From Rhodospira sp. (lineage in GTDB: Bacteria > Pseudomonadota > Alphaproteobacteria > Rhodospirillales > Rhodospirillaceae): a stretch of DNA of 5,319 nucleotides. Position numbers and translations under genes: made by a program. The stretch covers positions 1 to 5,319 of the forward strand of contig JANQGN010000540.1 of assembly GCA_028277295.1 (NCBI GenBank), written 5' to 3'. A model generated the notes under the pieces. It worked only from the letters and a program-made list of their open reading frames with translations, was not told the origin of the DNA and ran no database searches. Of this stretch, positions 1 through 5,319 are shown piece after piece (the stretch's first letter is position 1; every line of letters begins with the position of its first letter).

Positions 1-781
1 ACGAAGAGTTGGTCATGGCGATCACCGCCTCGGCCAGGGCGCGAATGGTGAACTCGGCGGGGTTGCCCAGGTTCATCGGTCCGGTGATGAGGTCGGGCGT
101 GGCCATGAGCCGCAGGAAGCCCTCGACCAGATCATCCACGTAGCAAAACGAGCGCGTCTGCTGACCATCGCCGAAGAGGGTGATGGGCTCGCCCTTCAGC
201 GCCTGCATGATGAAATTGGAGACGACCCGGCCGTCCGCCGGATGCATGCGCGGCCCGTAGGTGTTGAAGATGCGGGCCACCTTGATGCGCACCTGGTGTT
301 GCCGGAAGTAGTCAAAGAACAGCGTCTCGGCGCAGCGCTTGCCCTCGTCGTAACAGGCGCGCAGACCGATGGGATTAACGTTGCCCCAATAGGTCTCGGT
401 TTGTGGGTGTTCTGTGGGATCGCCGTAGACCTCGGAGGTGGACGCCTGGAACACCTTGGCGCGGGTCCGCTTGGCCAGCCCGAGGATATTGATCGCCCCA
501 TGCACGCTGGTCTTGGTGGTCTGCACCGGGTCGAACTGATAGTGGATGGGCGAGGCCGGGCACGCGAGATTGTATATCTCATCAACCTCCACGTAGAGTG
601 GGAAGGTGATGTCGTGGCGCATCACCTCAAAGGCCGTATTGTCCAGAAGATGATGGATATTGGCCCGTCGCCCGGTAAAGTAATTGTCGACGCACAGCAC
701 CTCATGGCCGTCGGCCAGCAGGCGCTCGCAAAGGTGAGAACCGATGAATCCCGCGCCGCCGGTCACCAGGATACGCTTCAT
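1..781 (-). CDS. UDP-glucuronate decarboxylase (UDP-xylose synthase, UXS type), 3'-truncated by window edge
   Basis: This extended SDR-family nucleotide-sugar enzyme is expected to use bound NAD to oxidise UDP-glucuronate at C4, decarboxylate it and re-reduce it to UDP-xylose in the cytoplasm. The 260 visible residues begin MKRILVTGGAGFIGSHL, with the Rossmann dinucleotide motif TGGAGFIGS at 7-15 and the acidic VDN at 31-33 that would contact the adenosine ribose. NLACPASPIHY (71-81), STSEVYGDP (114-122) and the stretch around WGNVNPIGLRACYDEGK (132-148) are hallmarks of UXS; the last holds the catalytic YxxxK pair, Y144 and K148. GDGQQTRSFCYVDDLVEG (204-221) is the usual substrate-binding segment. 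The family is about 310-320 residues long, so roughly 50-60 C-terminal residues lie beyond base 1. The ATG at 781-779 is chosen because the Rossmann strand follows at once; only a weak purine-rich stretch precedes it. The gene is divergent from the cyclase. A dTDP-glucose 4,6-dehydratase or plain epimerase is less likely given the UXS-specific motifs. Confidence 0.93.
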   Translation of the reverse strand, partial: MKRILVTGGAGFIGSHLCERLLADGHEVLCVDNYFTGRRANIHHLLDNTAFEVMRHDITFPLYVEVDEIYNLACPASPIHYQFDPVQTTKTSVHGAINILGLAKRTRAKVFQASTSEVYGDPTEHPQTETYWGNVNPIGLRACYDEGKRCAETLFFDYFRQHQVRIKVARIFNTYGPRMHPADGRVVSNFIMQALKGEPITLFGDGQQTRSFCYVDDLVEGFLRLMATPDLITGPMNLGNPAEFTIRALAEAVIAMTNSS

Positions 782-840
782 GTCTTCGTCGTGCCTGTTT
801 CAACGCCATCAGATCGGGACCGCGCCACGCCCCGGCGCCT

Positions 841-855
841 CGGGCCCCCCGCCCG
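841..855. repeat. Short GC-rich inverted repeat (possible hairpin)
   Basis: CGGGC (841-845) and GCCCG (851-855) are perfect reverse complements separated by a five-base run of C, so a small stable hairpin is possible. It lies 60-75 bp upstream of the UXS start codon and would fall in that gene's leader if transcription began farther upstream. There is no T-run on either side, so it is not an intrinsic terminator. At this GC content such a match can arise by chance. Confidence 0.25.
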
Positions 856-929
856 GGAGCGGTCCTCCAGGGTGTGGCCTTGTTTAGCGCGTTCCTCCGC
901 CGTTGAACACCACCCCGCGGCCATCCGCG

Positions 930-950
930 CCGGTTCCCTGGCCAGACCGG
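930..950. repeat. Short inverted repeat upstream of the diguanylate cyclase
   Basis: CCGGT at 930-934 pairs with ACCGG at 946-950 around an 11-base spacer. The element is flanked by two copies of the palindrome CCGCGG at 915-920 and 955-960, 40 bp apart (start to start). The layout could be an operator, but the arms are only five bases long and the sequence is very GC-rich, so chance is a serious alternative. Confidence 0.2.
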
Positions 951-1004
951 ATCTCCGCGGTTAAGATTTCGCGCTGAATCGGCCGCGACCGACGGACCTC
1001 TTCC

Positions 1005-2783
1005 ATGCGCCAACCGCCACGCGTGCGCCATCGCCTGCCCCTCCTCGGCTTCGTTAGCGGCCTCATGCTGACGTTGGCCGTGATTGGCATGGTGACGGTC
1101 GCGCTTCGGGCGGACCGCGCGGCGCGGGACACCGAGGCCGCGTGGACTCACCACCACGCTGAGGTACGGGCCAAGACGACGCTGCTGGCCCGCCTGCCCG
1201 GGGCAGAGGGCTTCGGCGGCCTGGAGGACGGATTGCGCGCGTTCGTTGCCGGCGCCGATCCAGCGCTGGGGGCGGCGCTGAGCAATCAGGTGGTGGCGAT
1301 CGGCATGATGCTGACCCACTATCGCCGGCTGGCGCGCTCGGACGAGGAGCGTTTCGCCGTGCGCGCCCTGGAGGCGGCGCTGGACGAGTTTCGCGACAAA
1401 CTGTCGGTGGCGCGCCACATGATCCGCCGTGGCGTCGCCCCCAAGGACATCGCCGCGGTCGTGCCGATCGACGACACGCGGGCCCCCATGGCCCTGGACA
1501 TGCTGCGCGAAGCCTGGGAACAGACCGACGCGAAGCAACGCCAGGCCCTCATCACCACCCTGGCGCGCGTCCACCAGATGACACTGGTGAGTGTGTTCGT
1601 CGCTCCGGCGCTCATCCTGGCGGCGGCGATGGCGACGTGGCTGGCGTGGCGGGACGTCATCGTCAGGAAACAACTGACCAACCCGCCGCCTGCCGAAGGC
1701 GCGCCCGACAGTCTCGACACCGAGAGTCTGTATCGCGAGTTGGTCGAGGGCTCGCTGCAGGGCATCCTCATTCACGATGACTTCAAGCCCCTTTACGTCA
1801 ACCGTGCCTTCGTGCGCCTGTTCGCGTTGACCTCTGAACGCGAGGCCCTGGCCCTGAACAGCGTGCTCGACATTGTGGACGAGTCCTGTCGGGATGATGC
1901 CGCGCTGATGCACCGCCAGATTGCCACCGGCGACGTCGACGACTGGTGGGGCCGCCTGCAATGCCGAACCCGCGACGGCACTCCCCTTTGGGTGGAGGAG
2001 ATGGTCAAGCCCGTGCGATGGCAGGGCCGGCAGGTGGTGCTGGTGACGCTCCTGGACATCACCGATCGGGTGACCCACGAAGAAGACCGGGAAATGGAGC
2101 GCAGCCAAACGGAACGACAGGCGGAGGAGGTGGTCGCCCTGGCCGAGGAACTGGACGCGGCCCTGAAGCTGGCCGAGGAGCAGAAGGTGCAGTTGCACCG
2201 CCTGTCCATCTCCGATCCGCTAACCGGCGCCTTCAATCGGCGTCACTTCATGGATCGGGTCGACGAGGAGATTGCGCGCATGAAGCGTCAACCCGACCAT
2301 CGGGTTAGCCTGATGCTGTTGGATCTCGACCACTTCAAGCCGATCAACGACACACACGGCCACAGCGTCGGCGACGAGACCCTGCGGCGCTTCACGCGGG
2401 CCTGCCGGCACAGTTTGCGGGAGAACGACGTGTTCGGCCGGCTGGGCGGCGAGGAGTTCGGCATCCTGTTGCCCAACACCGCCGTCGCGGAGGCCGGGCC
2501 GGTGGCCGAACGGTTGCGCCTGCGGACCCGGGACATCCGCGTTGCCGGCACGGACGGCAAGGACTTCGGCTTCACGGTCAGCATCGGCGTGGCCGAGATC
2601 CGCGATCCCCACGCCCCGTTCGACGACACCCTGAATCGGGCCGACACCGCCCTCTACGCCAGCAAGGCGGGCGGACGCGACCGCATCACCCTGGAAACCG
2701 CCCTGACCGAGGACAACGCCGGGCGTGGCAACGCCAACCCCAAGGCCCCGGCTCCGGCGACAGCGCCGGCGGAGGACGCATGA
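1005..2783 (+). CDS. Membrane-bound PAS-GGDEF diguanylate cyclase
   Basis: This 592-residue protein should condense two GTP into cyclic di-GMP at the inner membrane. A short cytoplasmic N-terminus leads into a first membrane segment (about 11-34). A mainly helical extracytoplasmic region follows (about 35-191), then a second membrane segment (about 192-214), a PAS domain (about 240-355, ending in the typical LLDITDR), a coiled coil rich in Glu, Gln and Ala (about 356-398) and the GGDEF domain (about 399-565). The signature is GGEEF at 481-485. D440 and E483 fit the metal ligands, N448 and D457 (FKPINDTHGHSVGD) fit guanine binding, and RxxD at 472-475 sits exactly five residues before GGEEF, so product inhibition is predicted. 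There is no EAL domain. The C-terminal 20 or so residues are Ala/Pro-rich and probably disordered. The ATG at 1005 puts the first helix correctly at the N-terminus, although its ribosome site is weak (ACGGA nearby); GTG at 1023 is an alternative. It is the first gene of an operon with gmhB. What the sensor region and PAS domain bind cannot be read from the sequence. Confidence 0.95.
   Translation: MRQPPRVRHRLPLLGFVSGLMLTLAVIGMVTVALRADRAARDTEAAWTHHHAEVRAKTTLLARLPGAEGFGGLEDGLRAFVAGADPALGAALSNQVVAIGMMLTHYRRLARSDEERFAVRALEAALDEFRDKLSVARHMIRRGVAPKDIAAVVPIDDTRAPMALDMLREAWEQTDAKQRQALITTLARVHQMTLVSVFVAPALILAAAMATWLAWRDVIVRKQLTNPPPAEGAPDSLDTESLYRELVEGSLQGILIHDDFKPLYVNRAFVRLFALTSEREALALNSVLDIVDESCRDDAALMHRQIATGDVDDWWGRLQCRTRDGTPLWVEEMVKPVRWQGRQVVLVTLLDITDRVTHEEDREMERSQTERQAEEVVALAEELDAALKLAEEQKVQLHRLSISDPLTGAFNRRHFMDRVDEEIARMKRQPDHRVSLMLLDLDHFKPINDTHGHSVGDETLRRFTRACRHSLRENDVFGRLGGEEFGILLPNTAVAEAGPVAERLRLRTRDIRVAGTDGKDFGFTVSIGVAEIRDPHAPFDDTLNRADTALYASKAGGRDRITLETALTEDNAGRGNANPKAPAPATAPAEDA
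2771..2775 (+). promoter_or_regulatory. Ribosome binding site for gmhB
   Basis: A GGAGG core sits four bases before the ATG at 2780, inside the last codons of the cyclase gene. It is a much better Shine-Dalgarno match than those before the other starts in the window. Together with the ATGA stop/start overlap it supports this start codon for gmhB and translational coupling. Confidence 0.7.
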
Positions 2784-3394
2784 CCCCCCCCGCGCGGGCC
2801 ACCCGCGCCACGCCGCCGCGCGCGATCCCGTCCACCTCCCTGTTGACCCCGCGCCCGGCCGCCTTCCTGGACCGCGACGGCACCTTGAACGTGGAGGTGG
2901 GCTACGCCCATCGCCCCGACCAGATCGCCTGGATCGACGGCGCGGCGGCGGCCATCCGGCGGCTCAACCGAGCCGGCTGGTGGGTGATCGTCATCACCAA
3001 CCAGGCGGGCGTTGCCTATGGCTACTACGACGAGGCGACGGTCCAGGCGCTGCATCGCTGGATGGCCGAGGATCTGGCGGCCCGGGGGGCACACGTGGAC
3101 GCCTTCTACTACTGCCCCCATCATCCCACACGGGGCCTGGACCGCTATCGGGTGGCCTGCGACTGCCGCAAACCCGGCCCGGGCATGCTGCGCCAGGCCA
3201 TGGCCCATTTCCCGATAGACGCGGCGCGCTCCTTCATCCTGGGGGACAAGCCCAGCGACGGCGCCGCCGGCCAGTCCCTGGGCATCGCCGGGCACCTCTA
3301 TGAGGGCGGCGACCTGGACGACGTGGTGAGGCGGCTGATGGAGACGACGGGCGAAGGGAGCACCCCGCAAGCCATCACCCCGCCATCCCCCTGA
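2780..3394 (+). CDS. gmhB: D-glycero-D-manno-heptose 1,7-bisphosphate 7-phosphatase (HAD family)
   Basis: This cytoplasmic HAD-superfamily phosphatase removes the C7 phosphate of heptose 1,7-bisphosphate on the way to ADP-heptose for the LPS inner core. In the 204 residues, motif I is LDRDGTLN (30-37), with nucleophile D31 and acid/base D33. Motif II is VITNQAG (71-77), the conserved basic motif is CRKPGPGML (129-137), and motif IV is GDKPSD (155-160) with Mg ligand D156. The zinc site is complete: C112, H114, C127 and C129, in CPHHP followed 15 residues later by CDC, the same spacing I recall for E. coli GmhB. All key residues appear shifted by +20 from E. coli numbering, reflecting a Pro/Ala/Thr-rich N-terminal extension (1-25). 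The ATG overlaps the cyclase stop by four bases and has a good ribosome site; TTG at 2843 would remove the extension but has no such site. The 3' end overlaps convergent ligA. The closest alternative is the histidinol-phosphatase half of HisB, less likely in this context. The preferred anomer (alpha or beta) cannot be proven here. Confidence 0.9.
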   Translation: MTPPARATRATPPRAIPSTSLLTPRPAAFLDRDGTLNVEVGYAHRPDQIAWIDGAAAAIRRLNRAGWWVIVITNQAGVAYGYYDEATVQALHRWMAEDLAARGAHVDAFYYCPHHPTRGLDRYRVACDCRKPGPGMLRQAMAHFPIDAARSFILGDKPSDGAAGQSLGIAGHLYEGGDLDDVVRRLMETTGEGSTPQAITPPSP

Positions 3395-5319
3395 AATCGT
3401 CCTCGCTGAGGACCGCCACTCCCAGGTCGCGGGCCTTGGCGGCCTTGGAGCCCGCATCGGCGCCGATCACCAGATAGTCGGTCTTCTTGGACACGCTACC
3501 GGCGACGCGGGCGCCCAGGGCCTGGGCGCGGGCCTTGGCCTCTGCGCGTGACAGCGTCTCCAGGGTACCGGTGAAGACCACCGTCTTGCCGGCCAGCGGG
3601 CTCTCGCCGTCGCCGACGGCCGGCGCCTCGAAGGGCTCCACGGTGATCACCGCCGCCAGGGCGTCCAGAACCTCGCGGTTGTGGGGCTCGTGGAAGAAAT
3701 CCAGAAGATCCCTGGCGACGCTGGCCCCCACGTCATTGATATTGACCAGGTGCTCATAAGCGGCCGACGTCTCGTCCTGGGCCGCCGCCATGGCCTCGCG
3801 CAGCGTCTGCAGGGTGCCATAGTGCTGGGCGAGCAGTCGGGCGGTGGCCTGCCCCACCTGACGGATGCCCAGGGCGTAGATGAACCGCTCCAGGCTGATG
3901 ACGCGGCGGGCGTCGATGGCCCGGAACAGGTTGGCCGCCGAGGTCTCGCCCCAGCCGTCGCGGTTCTTGAGGCGCCGCAAGCTCTCCCGGTCCCGCGCCT
4001 CCAGCCGGAAAATGTCGGTCGGCGCGCGGATCAGGCCATCCTGATGGAACGCCTCCACGGCCTTCGCCCCCAGACCCTCGATGTCAAAGGCATCGCGGGA
4101 GACAAAATGCTTGAGGCGCTCCACCGCCTGCGCCGGGCAGATCAGCCCGCCGGAGCAGCGGCGCACCGCCTCTCCCTCGGGCCGGGGCGCCTCGGACCCG
4201 CAGGCCGGGCAGCGCTCGGGGAAGGCGAAGGGCGCGGCATCCTCGGGCCGCTGCTCCACCACCACCGACACCACCTGCGGGATCACATCCCCGGCGCGCT
4301 GGATCACCACGGTGTCGCCCTCGCGCACATCCTTGCGGCGGATCTCGTCCTCATTGTGCAAGGTGGCGCGGGACACCACCACGCCACCGACGGTCACCGG
4401 CGCCAGATCGGCCACCGGGGTCAGCGCCCCGGTGCGGCCCACCTGCACGCGGATGGCCTGGACCACCGTGCGCGCCTGCTCGGCCGGGAACTTGTGCGCC
4501 GTAGCCCAGCGCGGCGCGCGGCTGACGAAGCCCAGGCGCCGCTGCCAGTCCACGCGGTCCACCTTGTAGACAAGGCCGTCGATGTCATAGGTCAGTGCCG
4601 CGCGGCGGGCGCCGATGTCGTCGTAGGCGGCGAGGACCTGCGCGATATCCACGCACAGGCGGGTCTCGGGGTTCACCGGCAGGCCCCAGGCCCGCACCTG
4701 CTCCAGGAAAGCCGATTGCGTCGGGAAATCGGCCCCCACCACCTCGCCCCAGCCATAGGCGAACAGCGTCAAGGGCCGCCCGGCGGTGATCGCCGCGTCC
4801 TTCTGGCGCAACGACCCGGCGGCGGCGTTGCGCGGATTGGCGAAGGTCTTACCACCGGCCTCGGCCTGGCGCTGGTTCAGGTCCAGGAAGGCGTCGCGCG
4901 TCATGTAGACCTCCCCCCGGATCTCCACGACCGAGGGGAGGGCCTCGCCCGCCGGTCCATCGGGGGTCAGATGCTCGGGCACCGCCGCGAGGGTACGAAT
5001 GTTGGCGGTGACGTCCTCGCCCTCGCGACCATCGCCGCGGGTGGCGGCCTGGACAAGACGGCCGCTCTCATAGCGCAAAGACACCGACAGACCGTCGATC
5101 TTGGGTTCGACCACCAAGGCCAGGGGGTGGTCGTCCGCCAGCTTGAGGAATCGCCGGATGCCGGCGGCGAACTCGCCCACCTCGACGCGCTCGAACAGGT
5201 TACCCAGGGAGAGCATCGGAACGGCATGGGTCACCTTGGCGAAGGCCCCGAGCGGCGCCGCGCCCACCCGGCGCGAGGGGCTGTCGTCGCGGATCAGCGC
5301 CGGGAAACGGTCCTCGATG
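3375..5319 (-). CDS. ligA: NAD-dependent DNA ligase LigA, 5'-truncated by window edge
   Basis: LigA seals 3'-OH/5'-phosphate nicks during replication and repair, using NAD+ to adenylate its active-site lysine. The reading frame is open to the right edge, so the start and roughly 60 N-terminal residues (domain Ia, NMN binding) are outside; a GTG at 5267 is an internal Val in RRVGAAPLGAFAKV, not the start. Of 647 visible residues, the adenylation motif EPKIDGLS puts the catalytic lysine at 73. TRGDGREGEDVT (86-97) and RGEVYM (134-139) follow, with HKFPAE near 275-280. The OB fold spans about 285-355 (VGRTGALTP, LHNEDEI, GDVIP). The zinc finger has four Cys at 370, 373, 388 and 394 (CPACG and CSGGLICPAQ). 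Helix-hairpin-helix repeats cover about 400-545. A BRCT domain closes the protein (about 571-647, GKTVVFTGTLETLSRAEAK and KKTDYLVIGADAGSKAAKA). Extrapolated full length is about 700, slightly above the 670 of E. coli. All catalytic features look intact. It ends with TGA at 3377-3375, inside the 3' end of gmhB. Confidence 0.98.
   Translation of the reverse strand, partial: IEDRFPALIRDDSPSRRVGAAPLGAFAKVTHAVPMLSLGNLFERVEVGEFAAGIRRFLKLADDHPLALVVEPKIDGLSVSLRYESGRLVQAATRGDGREGEDVTANIRTLAAVPEHLTPDGPAGEALPSVVEIRGEVYMTRDAFLDLNQRQAEAGGKTFANPRNAAAGSLRQKDAAITAGRPLTLFAYGWGEVVGADFPTQSAFLEQVRAWGLPVNPETRLCVDIAQVLAAYDDIGARRAALTYDIDGLVYKVDRVDWQRRLGFVSRAPRWATAHKFPAEQARTVVQAIRVQVGRTGALTPVADLAPVTVGGVVVSRATLHNEDEIRRKDVREGDTVVIQRAGDVIPQVVSVVVEQRPEDAAPFAFPERCPACGSEAPRPEGEAVRRCSGGLICPAQAVERLKHFVSRDAFDIEGLGAKAVEAFHQDGLIRAPTDIFRLEARDRESLRRLKNRDGWGETSAANLFRAIDARRVISLERFIYALGIRQVGQATARLLAQHYGTLQTLREAMAAAQDETSAAYEHLVNINDVGASVARDLLDFFHEPHNREVLDALAAVITVEPFEAPAVGDGESPLAGKTVVFTGTLETLSRAEAKARAQALGARVAGSVSKKTDYLVIGADAGSKAAKARDLGVAVLSEDDFRGMAG

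Larger units (their letters stand above)
782..1004. promoter_or_regulatory. Divergent intergenic region between the UXS gene and the diguanylate cyclase
   Basis: These 223 bp are the only substantial non-coding DNA here and must contain the start signals for the cyclase-gmhB pair rightward, and probably for the UXS gene leftward. No convincing sigma-70 pair is visible on either strand. The most AT-rich spot is TTAAGATTT at 961-969, where TAAGAT (962-967) matches four of six bases of a -10 box, but no acceptable -35 lies at the right distance. Neither start codon has a strong Shine-Dalgarno sequence. Two short inverted repeats are present (841-855 and 930-950). No credible small gene was found. 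The promoter role is inferred from gene orientation, not from recognised boxes. Confidence 0.4.

Noticed and set aside
242..964. Plus-strand open frame of 240 codons opposite the UXS gene
   Set aside because: The minus strand encodes clear UXS motifs over the same bases. The plus-strand product resembles no family and continues through the intergenic region only because stop codons are rare at this GC content.
702..2198. Long minus-strand open frame (498 codons) across the intergenic region and the cyclase
   Set aside because: It lies opposite the well-supported cyclase gene and runs into the UXS gene in another frame. Its translation is low-complexity, rich in His, Arg, Gln and Gly, with no recognisable domain: a typical antisense shadow in high-GC DNA.
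3361..3420. Intrinsic terminator between gmhB and ligA
   Set aside because: The genes overlap, and I see no stable hairpin followed by a T-run on either strand.
2654..3457. Minus-strand open frame of 267 codons opposite gmhB
   Set aside because: It is antisense to all of the GmhB catalytic motifs, composed of Ala/Gly/Arg-rich sequence with no domain, and overlaps the end of ligA in a different frame.
4081..4569. Plus-strand open frame of 162 codons opposite ligA
   Set aside because: It is Ser/Thr/Arg-rich and antisense to the LigA OB fold and zinc finger, which are unmistakable on the minus strand.
5265..5267. GTG as the start codon of ligA
   Set aside because: In-frame codons upstream to the window edge encode conserved LigA sequence (IEDRFPALIRDDSPSRR), so this GTG is an internal valine and the gene begins outside the window.
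1..5319. Hidden mobile element, CRISPR array, RNA gene or defence system
   Set aside because: Nearly all bases are accounted for by four ordinary genes. No spaced direct repeats, transposase motifs, tRNA-like cloverleaf or terminal inverted repeats were seen.

Overview
The window is GC-rich (every third codon position is dominated by G/C) and carries four protein genes with almost no non-coding DNA. Both the gene content and the protein sequences fit a Gram-negative bacterium, most plausibly an alphaproteobacterium. The evidence is a GmhB-type LPS heptose phosphatase, a membrane-bound diguanylate cyclase, and a LigA with an alphaproteobacterial-looking sequence. The Rhodospirillales are a reasonable guess, but that placement is inference from general appearance and not from a marker gene.

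Layout. Bases 1-781 (minus strand) hold the N-terminal 260 residues of a UDP-glucuronate decarboxylase (UXS type, short-chain dehydrogenase/reductase family); its C-terminus lies off the left edge. A 223-bp gap (782-1004) separates it from a divergent plus-strand pair. The first gene of that pair (1005-2783) encodes a 592-residue diguanylate cyclase with two transmembrane segments flanking an extracytoplasmic region, then a PAS domain, a coiled coil and a GGEEF domain with an intact inhibitory site. The second (2780-3394) overlaps its stop codon by four bases (ATGA) and encodes D-glycero-D-manno-heptose 1,7-bisphosphate 7-phosphatase (GmhB). From the right edge to 3375, on the minus strand, runs NAD-dependent DNA ligase (LigA), missing only its N-terminus. 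It converges on gmhB and the two coding regions overlap by 20 bp.

How the genes fit together. UXS makes UDP-xylose (a nucleotide sugar for surface polysaccharide) and GmhB supplies the ADP-heptose route for LPS inner core, so both sit in cell-envelope sugar metabolism. The diguanylate cyclase makes c-di-GMP, which commonly governs exopolysaccharide and attachment. Its tight translational coupling to gmhB is the most notable point here: it suggests the two are co-expressed, though a functional link is not shown by sequence. LigA is an unrelated housekeeping gene.

I found no RNA genes, mobile elements, CRISPR arrays, insertion sequences or toxin/defence modules, and no convincing undescribed system. 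The findings are moderate-interest arrangement and domain-architecture points.
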